This document shows, piece by piece, positions 24,701-34,510 of a DNA stretch of 64,000 bases. This DNA comes from Leuctra nigra (Eukaryota > Arthropoda > Insecta > Plecoptera > Leuctridae), in NCBI GenBank assembly GCA_934045905.1, contig OW203761.1, positions 35,452,964 to 35,516,963 on the forward strand. The letters run 5' to 3'. The notes below the pieces were generated by a model, which worked only from the letters and a program-made list of their open reading frames with translations, had not been told where the DNA came from and did no database searches. The stretch's first letter is position 1; every line of letters starts with the position of its first letter. The position numbers were made by a program, and so were the translations under genes.

Positions 24701-27700
24701 CTGATCTCGGTCCCCCATTACCTCCCCTTCTCTGCCACCCGCCGCGATGGTTGACTAAATTAATCCGCCCGAACCCCAGACTCCTCATACTCAACTTGTA
24801 GAACTTACAGAGACAAACTACTTTCAATTGCTTGTTCGGCGTCTAATTACAGAGCAACAAGACACGTATCTTCTACGTGCGAAATGAACTCTACTCTAGT
24901 GCGCTTTGTTTGCAATTATTCTAGAACACGGGTGTGGTCGGTTACGATCACGTCGGTTTGAAAATAGGACAATGGCCGTACAATCGCTTTTGGTTCAATA
25001 GACATAGGCTATTGTAAGTGTTGGAATTAGATAGTGATGTTTCCATTACAGCCCTCGTTCATGTGTTTGCCATGCTGTTAGTGTTATCAATAATCACATA
25101 TTGAAAGATTATCAAGGAACCAACTACATGCTTCTATTGTGTGACAGGATTTCATATTCGTGTAGACATATTTAATATTGAATTCTGTATCCATTGTAGC
25201 GGTTGCAATTGTCTGATATTAGATAACAGAGTAACGCGAGGAATATTGTGAAGCCAATTACCATATAAATGAATCGAGTTAGCGCTGAGTAGATTGTGGG
25301 GATTGAAGTTGGTATTGACAAGGCTTGAATTCTTTATTATGTGATCACTGATTACGTCTTATTCATTATGACTAGCGTAGAACTGAAAGCGATTAATCTT
25401 AGCTATGGGCACGATGGTTCTGTGGGGTGGAATAATATTGAGTTGCTCACTACATTTGGTGGCAGACGTGGTACACGTCTTGTAAAGTGCGATGGCTCGA
25501 GCATTACCTACTTCGTGCTCGAAGACACGTAGTAGTAGTTTGATTTGTAATATTAAGGATTCAATTGATATTGTTGTGTTGTGAATTGTACTAATTAATT
25601 TGTTTACCAACTCCCAATCATTCATGCAGAATCAATTATACGCTCAGAATCATAAATAATTGTGTGCTCTTTTCAGTTTGATCAATAAATGTTTACGCGT
25701 AGAGCTCGAACATATTAACGCATGGAAGTCCCTGTTTACAAAATTACTCAAACGCACGTTTGTTCCGCTCACGTCAGGCGCATAGGAAGAGGGGAATGGG
25801 GGCAAATCCTGCCCCCATCCCCCTCTGAATCAATGTTCATTTCTATGTTTCTAAACATTTATGTGTCAAGATAAAAATATGCTTACAAAGTGTTCAAATC
25901 GCGCAGAAAAGCACCAAATTCATGCCTGAAATTCAATTTTTTTTACGGGGCTGTGCGCCTCGGACCCGCATATCCCTGGGGGCCCTTCCCCCAGAGGCCC
26001 CCATTGTCTTCGTAGCCAATAGTATCCAGCTCAAGATCTTTTCCTATGTTATTTCTCCCCCACTTGCAAATTAGTTTCTACGCGCCTGGTTCACGTGTTT
26101 ATCTTGTGATTACCTCGTCTTGTGTCTTCTGTTCTACTGTCTTGTGCTGTGCTTATACATTGCGCTTATGGGTTATGCTTATGCGTTGTGTCTTGTCTTG
26201 CGTTGTGCTTATGCGTTATGTCTTGCGTTGTCCTTATACGTTGTGTCTTGCGTTGTGCTTATGCGTTATGTCTTGTGTCTTGTGTTGTGCTTACGCGTTG
26301 TTCTTATGCGTCGTTCTTATGCTTATGTCTTGTCTTGTGCTTATGCGCTGTGTCTTGTGCTGCAGGTGGTTCTGCCACTTCGACGACGACAACTACGTGA
26401 ACGTGCCTCGTCTCGTCAGCGTGCTCGGCGACTACAGCTCTCAGGAGGACTGGTACTTGGGCAAGCCCAGCATCCGCGCTCCTCTCGAGATCCTCAACAG
26501 GGACAATACAGCAGTGAGTCTGGGCAACGCTTTCGTTCCGTAATTGATTTGGTTACGAGATTTTTGTTCATTTGCTTCCACTTTAAATGTTAATATTCTC
26601 TAGTTAAATAATAATGGGTGGGGGGGGGGGATGATTGAATAGATGATTATAAAAAACTCGCCGCTATATTTTATCACATCAAAAATTGTATTTTATTTCT
26701 CCCAAATAAAATAAAATATTCTTTTGATTTCAACTCGGATCCTGGACCTCTGGCATACACGACAAGATATCCCGGTGTGCAGGCGACGCTCATTCTTCAT
26801 AAGATGCGATAAAACCATTGTTGTTCACATAAATTCTATTCCGTGGCTGACCACAATACTATCTTGTTCCGAGATTGCAGGATATTTTCCCTTGGAATGA
26901 ATTTTCCCAGTTAGCTCCCCCACAGTGTCCCCGTCTAATATATTTTCGAAATGAGATAAGAAGAAATCGTGTCATGTCTTTTAGAAACAGAAGAAAACCA
27001 GTCCTGTCATGGAAGAGATCGAGGTACCACGCCCATCCCTATTACTTCTGATTGTAAAAAAAAACTCATCGGTGAGAGCTAGAGCAAGCCTAGATTGGTT
27101 GCGAGTGACTGGTCAGGCCTATAAACACTGTAATTTACACTATAAGGTCGTTCTTTAATTAGTATCGCAGTTCGATCTAAACTCGATATTTTATCACGGC
27201 CTGAGCATGGCGAGAGGGGCGTTCCAATTGCTCCTGACCCGGCAGCTGGATGATGGTTGGTTGTTCATCACAGATGCGGGTCGGAGATAACCTGACTCAA
27301 GCTAATAGCCAGTTACATGCAAAACAGGTTCAATACACTACATTGCTTTAATTATGCCAGTGTCTTGGTTGTAGGCAGTAAAAGATGGCTTGGCGTGATT
27401 TAAGTTGAAACAATTGCTACAAAACGTGCGTAGTAATTCTCGTAAGGTTCAAAATTGCACGCGAATTTCCTATACTTATTGGTTTACGGTAATCTGCAAT
27501 CACGACATCGGAGAGAACACGCTGTTTACTAGATTATTTATAGATCGAACACTTGTTACTAAGTTATTCCTCTTCAACCCTGAATTCCCGAAGAAGTGAG
27601 CAGTATTCCCAGAAGCGATCCCAGAACAGTTCGGATCCTCAACTCCGGCGTCCCAGCAGGGTATGAATGTGTAATGTTGGGTTTCAGCAGGTGCAGGAAT

Positions 27701-30597
27701 CAACTAAACTCTGTTCTGTTTTGTTTCAGCAAAACATCTCGTTCTGGTTCGCGACGGGTGGCGCCGGATTCTGCTTGAGCCGATCTCTGGCGTTGAAGAT
27801 GATGCCTGTAGCCAGGTGAGTTGATTGCTACTCCGACATGAACACATCGCCGACAGTAATTAGAGCAATTAGTGGGCTTGCCAAGAACACTTGATTAGAT
27901 ATCAGCGCTCGGACGAGAGGAGAAAATTGCTTGTTGTTGGAAGATCCCATTATTAGTCTCAGTGTTTACAACAAAGGCAAAAACAGTGGTTTTTTGGTGT
28001 GTGGTCTAACAACCAGTCCATGATAGGAAGCTAAGAGAAATGAGGAATGAGCATAACGAAACGCAAATTAGGGCTAGTTCTTGAAGCCTGTCTTGTCTCG
28101 AGGAACCCTGTTGTTCGAAGTTGACGGCTCGGACAGCCGTCCAGAGATTGCCTCGTCTCAACTTATGACGGCCACGTCGAGAATGCTCCATCAACTCGCA
28201 GAGTCTTCAGAGAAAATCACATCTCGCAATTACACTTGAGAAGTTACAGTTATGGCGTCCTCAAGTCGAAAACGAAGGCTGGACTTTAAAAAAAGATCTC
28301 CGTAAGAACGGGAACAAGAAATTAATTGGGTCTGTTTCTTGTATCATTAATTTGCTATGCTCAACTAACTCGCGTCGTAAAGTTCCCGATGAGAATGGAA
28401 GTGAAATGATACAGTGATATCATCAGTTTTTTCACCGCGTTGTTGGATGGCGGTCACGCAAGTATTTGCTAATGATGGCCGCGACATCGAGGGGTTTCAG
28501 GACATTTTGTCTCTTGTCCTTGTATGGTCCGGCCAGGATCTCCCCGAATACATCGGCTACCATTCGTAATTGGAACGATTTATTCGCTCGGGTCCATTTT
28601 CCCAAGATTTCGAGCTCATTAATTTGTACAAAACGATTCTTCTTGATCTTTTCAATAGAAATAGTTTTCAGTCAAGTCATTCAACCATAATAAACGTATA
28701 ATTAATGAGCGTATCCAGGACTGCGCACCCGATCACCTGTCAATTAATCGCCTCCTTTATCTCCTTGCTCGTTCGTTTGCCGGTTGCATTCCACGTCTCC
28801 GTAGCGAGATCGAGGAATGCTCAAGAGACAACGCCGTCCAATAAAAACAGCAGCTGCCTTTTACCTGGAACCATATCTGGAGATGCTATAATGAACCTTA
28901 TGCAGATCTCGAATACTAATGTGTTGGGATGAGAACGGCGTGGCAAGATTGGTCTCAGCAGGTGCCAGAGATGAGTTACGAGGCGCTCTCTTGCGGTTGT
29001 CTTGAGAACCGGTCAGAAAAACAGACGTTTTTTGATAGGGTGTGAAGAGAAGGGATGAAAGGAGATGGGTGGGGGTAACCGGTAGCGACAAAAACAAGTG
29101 AATTTATAACTTAAGTGGCCGCTAGCTTGACCACGGGCTGGTTCCAAGAGAAACCTCGGCGCAATGACCGAAGCCGATCTCGATCAATTAATCTAATCAT
29201 TTGATTAATACTTCGAAACCTTTGCAGAGACAACTTGAACAGAAGTATTTCACGGCACATTAATAATAAACTTTGTTTCGAGTCGTAACAATTAATCACA
29301 TTTTATTGTTTCTGAGTTTCTAAATCATGATACTTTTGCTGTGCGAGATAAATTTACCTTGAAGGCTTGAATAGTAAATGAAGTGAAACAGAAAAAGCTG
29401 CTAATCGTCGGCCACACGACAGCCGAGAGATAACCGCCACCATGACATGATGTCAAAATTATTGCTTTCAAAAATCTCGTAGCAGAATAGATGTCAGATG
29501 AAAAAAACTCCACAAAGTATATTATAATTACGAAGAACGTTTTAATACTGGTTTTGAACTGTGGTGAATAATAATGAAGGATGCATGCAAAGGAGTGCTG
29601 CCGGCTGGCCAGCGAGTGGAGTTGATGTGTCCCTCAACAGGGTGGTGATAATTGCAACTGACTTGTTTATGTTTCATTTCAGTGGCGGCAAGTTCATTAG
29701 CATTGGTGAGAAGATTCGACTACCCGATGACGTCACAATGGGCTATATTATAGGTGAGAAGTTAACGGGCTTTGTACAAATAATACCACAGCCGTGAGAT
29801 ACATTGAAAAACACGTCATGTGAAGATTCTTTCTTGCAACATTCACAAGTTCACAAGTGTTAATTGCATTTTCTGAGAGCAGTGTGATTTTAGTTTTAGC
29901 ACCGGTGCTTGTATGTAATGTAAGAGATCATTATGGCTGACCTCAGCTCTGATTGGTTTTGAAGAGAAGCTGAGTTAATTAAGATCGTTGTCGATAGGGC
30001 GCAATGGGAGACTATTCATAATGATAATAGCCGATGATATTGCACGCTGGGTTGGGGTGATTATTATAATAGCATATAATAGAACGCTAAATTACAATTA
30101 CTATATCTTGTACTTTTTTTTATAGAACATCTACTAAGAAAATCCTTGACTGTAATTGATCAATTTCACTCTCATCTTGAGCCGATGAAGTTTCTGCGTC
30201 AGAACACAATTCACGAACAAGTAAGTAGATTTGTCATAACTTTGTCTCATCCAGAGTGCCTCATTAGTCGAGATATTTATAGCCAGTCGGCTTATTAGCA
30301 AAGCAAGAAGTTTAACCCGATGTCTTTCTTTTTTATCCTCTAGTTGACTTTCAGCTACTCTCGGTATAGCAAGGAATACAGTGGCTACAGCAGAGATGAA
30401 ATGAATGTTGTCAAAATTGATGGTTTCGATAAAAAGATCGATCCAACCAGGTATGTAATAAAAAAGATTCTTGAAGGCGGTTTTCGTTTACTCTAATTGG
30501 ATTGACAGAATACCTAACTAAGTTTTTTTTTTCTCTTTTCAGGTTCCTATCGATTCACTGCTTTCTTTTTTCCTACTTCAGTTTTTGTCCAAGATGA
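9637..30597 (+). CDS. fng: Fringe, O-fucosylpeptide 3-beta-N-acetylglucosaminyltransferase
   Basis: Fringe adds GlcNAc to O-fucose on Notch EGF repeats in the Golgi and so changes the Delta/Serrate response. Eleven coding exons join in phase: 9637-9756, 10251-10559, 15265-15313, 16227-16269, 16376-16435, 26366-26513, 27730-27815, 29683-29753, 30126-30220, 30344-30450 and 30543-30597, giving 380 residues (Drosophila Fringe is about 412). Residues 6-28 form a type II signal anchor (RMKRLLQAV...LLVYQS). The catalytic DDD is at 200-202 in [19 protein letters not shown] at 223-229 and [14 protein letters not shown] from 248 follow. The C-terminus [13 protein letters not shown] matches insect Fringe. 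Start chosen at the ATG with A at -3 and G at +4. It is divergent from TAF2. Confidence 0.97.
9757..10250 (+). other. fringe intron 1
   Basis: 494 bp, AT-rich, with a TATTTTTCAG acceptor. I see nothing else in it. Confidence 0.85.
10251..10559 (+). CDS. fng: fringe exon 2
   Basis: 103 codons: a poorly conserved stem (residues 41 to about 112), then the start of the catalytic domain with [18 protein letters not shown] and [12 protein letters not shown]. The donor is CAG|GTGAGA. Confidence 0.96.
10560..15264 (+). other. fringe intron 2 (4.7 kb)
   Basis: No gene inside. It carries three exact CGTGGGAA motifs (10969, 12486, 14956) and one weaker TTCTCACA (12387, reading TGTGAGAA on the minus strand). 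The rest is AT-rich with several TAATTA-type homeodomain cores, consistent with regulatory intron sequence. ORFs of 60-115 codons here show no recognisable domain. Confidence 0.7.
15265..15313 (+). CDS. fng: fringe exon 3
   Basis: Encodes [16 protein letters not shown], which matches the Fringe block TWFFTD.DD..YQEKT. The acceptor is TTCCAG; it leaves phase 1 at C|GTAAGT. Confidence 0.95.
15314..16226 (+). other. fringe intron 3
   Basis: 913 bp, AT-rich, with one CGTGGGAA at 16117-16124 about 100 bp before the next exon. Nothing else stands out. Confidence 0.75.
16227..16269 (+). CDS. fng: fringe exon 4
   Basis: Encodes [15 protein letters not shown] across its phase-1 start and phase-2 end. 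It is followed by a short 106-bp intron. Confidence 0.95.
16376..16435 (+). CDS. fng: fringe exon 5
   Basis: Encodes [19 protein letters not shown], with donor AA|GTGAGT. The next exon completes the lysine before WFCHFDDD. Confidence 0.95.
17087..17102. repeat. Poly-C run (16)
   Basis: Sixteen consecutive C residues followed by CCTGCC-type repeats, a likely length-variable site. Confidence 0.95.
22187..22201. repeat. Poly-C run (15)
   Basis: Fifteen consecutive C residues in an otherwise AT-rich intron. Confidence 0.95.
25775..26088. mobile_element. hAT-like MITE, 314 bp
   Basis: Begins CAGGCGCAT and ends ACGCGCCTG, flanked by a 7-of-8 matching duplication (GCTCACGT at 25767-25774 and GTTCACGT at 26089-26096). 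Its interior carries the block ACGGGGCTGTGCGCCTCGGA and a G/C-run palindrome (GGGGGCCCTTCCCCC). Related blocks occur in the 42842-43370 element and, reversed, near 60058-60170. Confidence 0.75.
26105..26355 (+). repeat. Degenerate T/G-rich tandem repeat against a splice acceptor
   Basis: Variable units built from TTGTGCTTATGCGTTATGTC, TTGCG and CTTGTG run for about 250 bp up to the TGCAG acceptor of fringe exon 6. All three forward frames stay open across it because the repeat lacks stop codons. Confidence 0.9.
26366..26513 (+). CDS. fng: fringe exon 6 (catalytic DDD)
   Basis: Encodes [18 protein letters not shown] through [14 protein letters not shown], including the metal-binding DDD of this glycosyltransferase family. 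The acceptor is GTGCTGCAG and the donor GCA|GTGAGT. Confidence 0.97.
26514..27729 (+). other. fringe intron 6
   Basis: 1.2 kb. It has an 11-base G run at 26620-26630; otherwise it is AT-rich with no recognisable element. Confidence 0.8.
27730..27815 (+). CDS. fng: fringe exon 7
   Basis: Encodes [18 protein letters not shown] and [10 protein letters not shown]. The acceptor is TTGTTTCAG and the donor CAG|GTGAGT, phase 2. Confidence 0.97.
27816..29682 (+). other. fringe intron 7
   Basis: 1.9 kb, AT-rich, with no repeats or frames I can recognise. Confidence 0.8.
29683..29753 (+). CDS. fng: fringe exon 8
   Basis: Encodes [20 protein letters not shown] and YII, nearly identical to the insect Fringe block. 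Confidence 0.97.
29754..30125 (+). other. fringe intron 8
   Basis: 372 bp, AT-rich, with a TTTTTTTATAG acceptor. Nothing further is visible. Confidence 0.85.
30126..30220 (+). CDS. fng: fringe exon 9
   Basis: Encodes [20 protein letters not shown] and [12 protein letters not shown]. It ends in phase 0 at CAA|GTAAGT. Confidence 0.96.
30344..30450 (+). CDS. fng: fringe exon 10
   Basis: Encodes [20 protein letters not shown] and [15 protein letters not shown]. The donor is CAG|GTATGT, phase 2. Confidence 0.95.
30543..30597 (+). CDS. fng: fringe exon 11 (stop codon)
   Basis: Encodes [18 protein letters not shown] and TGA (30595-30597). The HCFLF...YFSFCP end is diagnostic of insect Fringe. Confidence 0.96.
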
Positions 30598-31120
30598 AGC
30601 TCAAAATAGTTAATTAAACTGAAGTAATGTTGATTAATAATACTAGTCCAAGCATTCGCTAAATGAAGAGGAATGCGTGTCGAAATTAATTTTCTTCAGT
30701 AACAATTTTCTCGAAAGATGGGATCTCATGAACTTTTCTCCAAGTTTTTTCAATTTGCTAGAAAGTGCAATATTTGATTTATTTAACTTCCATTTGGTAG
30801 CTTTATTTCCACCTGACTACCATATTATAATTGACATATTTTATTGGAATAATGTATACTAAATGTTTATATTTTTAATATTTTAATGTAATGCGAGATA
30901 TCTGTATTTATATATTGTACAGTAACACATTTATATAAAGGGGCGCGAGCGACAAAGTTGAGGGGACAAACAGAGTAATATAATAATATTTACTAGTGCA
31001 ATATGTAACACACTACTGCTAACGAGAAATAGAATGGCAACTATGCAAATTAACTTGTGGAAATGAACATTTTTTGTAATATATTCTTGTAAAGATTAAA
31101 GTTTGTTTTTTTACGAATAA
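30598..31120 (+). other. Probable fringe 3' UTR
   Basis: AT-rich sequence after the stop. An ATTAAA poly(A)-type signal at 31095-31100 is followed by a GTTTGTTTTTTT tract, so a cleavage site near 31115-31130 is plausible. Its use is an inference. Confidence 0.45.
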
Positions 31121-33020
31121 CTTTCAATTAATTTTTAGTAGAAACCCACCGCTGACACAATTTCACTCGTCTTTTCTTAAAATCGGAAACCATTAATCGG
31201 AAAACTTGGTGTGGAGTCGACTCTCATTGTAATGTAATAACTGACGCCAAGAGTGGTGATGGGAAGCTCCACTCATCATGGAGGTATAATTTGGTTTAAC
31301 TCTATGCTCTCATTTACACTCCCCCAGTCATATAGTTTTGTTTTACTAACAATGGTATTACACCATCATTAGATTACTTGCTATGCTACTTGGAATTGAT
31401 ATCTTGATATGAAATGCATAATTGATGGGAAGGAATCGAACTAGTCTAGTATAATTCGTATTACCCAGGTCAATGGATTTTGTAATAACTTGAACATAGT
31501 GGCAGTCATATTTAGCAAACTAATGAAGTTCATATTATATAGTCAGAACAATATAGATGCAGAACTGAAATTTATCCTGAAGACTGTGTGATAAGCTACA
31601 GACTTGGCTACAATGTTTAGCAAACGCCCGCCACTTTCTAAGCATGCTTGTATAAATCTTGCACCGGTCTTTGCTGATAGCAGAACGTATTTTATACCGC
31701 CATTGACGGGAGTACCTCTTTATACTCGAGGACGGCGGGCAGAATGGAAATGTCAATATTATAGGAAATACTCTTGGTTAGGTGGAAGAATGTATCACCT
31801 TAGAGGAGGAATTCAATACTATGCAGCACTATTGGAGCCAACCAAATACGTCAATTTTCTTCCGCATATTACATTGGTCTGCCTTCTTCAATGAACATTT
31901 TGGTAGTACGTAGCGGATTGACAAAATGCCTGTAAGTGGTTCTTATTGTTCATTCTTACTTAGTGAGGATAGCTTTTCAATATAAGTAATTATATTCTCC
32001 TCGACAATTTCGCTCAAACCCATTGAATTCCTGCAAAACCGTCTCGAAAAGGGTAAAATACTCGTATATTTTCTTTTTGCCAATAAAATCAAGGGTCCTC
32101 ATAAAATCAAAGTCTCCACTAAAAAATCAACATTCGAAAATAGAAATTCCTCTTATCATGATTCCTACTTGCTCAAAGATGTGGACACTCTTTAAAATCG
32201 AACGTTGAGAGAAGAAGTACGAGAAGTTGTTTCTTGTGCATTGAGCTCATTTGCACTCTGTACTGATACTGACATTTTACATTTCAAAGGGGCGTTTCAA
32301 TATCTATTAATTAATTAAAATATCTATGTTTTTGACATTGGCTCAACATATCAAACTATTGGACGACGTAATGGGATGTCCGATTATTTCAGTTAGAACA
32401 TTGGTATTCGATGCCTTGTCTTCATTGATCCAAGTAAACCTCGCCAATCAATGACCTGTCTGTAGAACTGTGTAAGGTTTCGTGACTCCAGCTTTTCATT
32501 GCCTTTCGTTCTCTCAATAAATTGCCCTCCAAGCTTCAGTAACTCAACATTGGAACTAAATTTAATGCTAATTCGAACTGGTTTTTAATGTGATTTAATA
32601 AATGCAATTTTTCTTATAAACTCCATGAACTAAATAATATTTCCCACGGACATGGTCGAGTTTCAACGAACATTTCGATGGAATAAAATCATAAGAAAGT
32701 CTGAATCGCATTATCGTCACGGCATGGCAGTAGGTGCCAAGCAAAGTTTATAAATAGCTACGTTTCGCCCACTAGATGCTCAATAACACTTGGCGCAGGT
32801 AATTTGGGAATATCAAACCACATCATGGTTTAATACGCAATCTCAGATCCATCCCAACAAGCACAGAATTAAACTATGTAAAACGCGACCACATCATTGA
32901 AGTGCAGTCAGCGCTCAACCGTGCACGATGCAAGTGTATTTTAAGATTCAACTGATGAAAGCTCTGTTCTCTTTCTCTCTCTCGACTCATACATGAGTAG
33001 TTTTCAATGGTGAACTATGA
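31121..33020. other. Intergenic sequence
   Basis: AT-rich with no convincing gene. A frame of about 94 codons on the plus strand (31613-31894) has no recognisable domain. An isolated CGTGGGAA on the minus strand lies at 32641-32648. Confidence 0.6.
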
Positions 33021-33029
33021 AGTGAGTAT

Positions 33030-33127
33030 AGGCGTCGCGACGGCGGGGACGCGCAGTCTGACACGCTAGACGACGCCGCATGAAGAGTCGCTTCTTTCTC
33101 CAACACTCTCGGCCTCTAGCATCACAG
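33030..33127 (+). other. Candidate noncoding first exon with strong splice donor
   Basis: A short CpG-rich block (GGCGTCGCGACGGCGGGGAC) in AT-rich surroundings ends CATCACAG|GTAAAGTG, a good donor. It contains an 18-codon frame opened by the ATG at 33080. Joined to the acceptor at 54042, that frame would stop at once, so it could act as a 5' UTR exon with a short upstream frame. This is a guess. Confidence 0.25.
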
Positions 33128-33706
33128 GTAAAGTGACAAGTGACGTGTTAAATATTACGTTCCAGTGTGAATAAATGAAAATTGAAAAGTCTACATTTTG
33201 TTTCAAATTTTTTTGTCGCAGCTTATCAAATTCTATATGATGCTTCTTTTTGATGGCACCTCCACCAGGAATTGGTCACAGTGGAATGTCGATTGGTATT
33301 CTGATTGTAGCGTCAAAATCGAGTGTTTGCATGGAATACTTATCTATCTTTAATATTCATCAAGTTTCTATGCAACCTTGCAGATCACTTTTTACACAAA
33401 CCGAAGTCTTAACCTTGTTTCAATCTTTTTATACTCAACGACGGCAATCACTGGCGCATCCACCATTGAATCTATAAATTCTAGGAGAATTCATTATAAT
33501 TTTATCTCTCAGGATGGTCATGAATGCTAAGATTTTTTTCTGCTTTTCTGTCGCTGAACTGAAATTGAAACCTACAAGAAATAATATTTCTTTTGAAACG
33601 TTTTGTGAATTGATCGAATGAAATGAACTGTGAGAGATAGCAATTTTGTATTGAATTGATTTTGCCGGCCGTCCTCTTCTTTCATGCTCAATATGACACT
33701 GCGCCG
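33128..33706. other. Intergenic sequence before the minisatellite
   Basis: AT-rich with no recognised gene. One isolated copy of the minisatellite core GGCACCTCCACC lies at 33255-33266. Confidence 0.6.
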
Positions 33707-33986
33707 ACCAGGCACCTCCACCAACAAGCTCCCTCTTATACCAGGCATCTCCACCACCAAGCTGTCTCCTATACCAGGCACCTCTACTACCATGCTGCCT
33801 CCTATACCAGGCACCTCTACTACCATGCTGCTTCCAATACCAGGCACCTCCACCAACAAGCTGCCTCCTATACCAGGCACCTCTACTACCATGCTGCTTC
33901 CAATACCAGGCACCTCCACTACCAAGCTGCCTCCTATACCAGGCACCTCCACTACCAAGCTGCCTCCTATACCAGGCACCTCCACT
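33707..33986. repeat. 33-bp minisatellite, about 8.5 copies
   Basis: The unit starts ACCAGGCACCTC and ends GCTGCCTCCTAT or GCTGCTTCCAAT; copies start every 33 bp from 33707. Variants alternate (TCCACCAACAAG, TCTACTACCATG, TCCACTACCAAG), which suggests unequal exchange. The period is a multiple of three and has no stops in several frames, so four overlapping frames stay open on both strands. Confidence 0.95.
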
Positions 33987-34510
33987 TCTTCTCAGCCGAA
34001 CAGGCGGCAGTGGAGGAAACGTAGCCACGTGGCGTGATGCACGACGAAACTCCACCGCAGTTGAATTGGTTGAATGAAGAATCCAACTTGATTCTTGATA
34101 ACGAGAAAACTTCGATATGTGTGGAATATAATCGTAGTTCGACTTTTCAAGTTTGTGTTTTTGTGAACGACGACGACGACGCGACTAGTGAAGTGGAGCA
34201 CTCCCAGGAGCGCTGTTGGCGACAAATCAAACTGCAACTTCTTCCTCCGCAAGGCGGGGAAGGAAACACGAGAATGGAGGCGCTATTTTCAGATTCTTAC
34301 AATCTCCTTGCAAAACTTGAACAAGTCGGCGAATATCTAATGGTTGTATTCTGGAACTTGCCAACTTATACACTAATGACAGCCACGCCACGAGTCTTCC
34401 ACAACTCAATCTGCGCGCCTAACGAGCTGCTTGGAGGCTGTGACGTCACAACGAACCAAGATGAAGACGAAACAGTTGATCCAGAAACGGGGTCGGGGAT
34501 GAATGAATGA
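33987..34510 (+). other. Open frame of 158 codons after the minisatellite, function unknown
   Basis: An uninterrupted plus-strand frame from ATG 34034 to TGA 34508-34510. It is acidic, with NDDDDATSEVEHS and NQDEDETVDPETGSG segments, and has no signal peptide, membrane segment or domain that I recognise. Base composition is richer in GC than the flanks. It is longer than most chance frames here, but there is no splice, promoter or homology support. Confidence 0.2.

Larger units (their letters stand above)
16436..26365 (+). other. fringe intron 5 (9.9 kb)
   Basis: The largest intron. It contains a GC-rich patch directly after the donor (about 16480-16700), poly-C runs of 16 and 15 bases (17087-17102 and 22187-22201), CGTGGGAA at 20128 and 21253, a hAT-like MITE (25775-26088) and a T/G-rich degenerate repeat up to the acceptor (26105-26355). 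The many ORFs of 60-110 codons have no recognisable domains. I read it as regulatory intron sequence. Confidence 0.75.

Noticed and set aside
26046..26593. Frames of 92-165 codons upstream of and across fringe exon 6
   Set aside because: They arise from a stop-free T/G repeat. Only the portion from 26366 in the fringe frame is protein-coding.
31535..31894. Overlapping frames on both strands downstream of fringe
   Set aside because: No domain, no splice support and no compositional signal. Possibly a decayed transposon piece, but I could not show it.
33435..34055. 206-codon minus-strand frame with GGAWYRRQ repeats
   Set aside because: Its length is produced by the 33-bp repeat. The non-repeat ends have no recognisable content.
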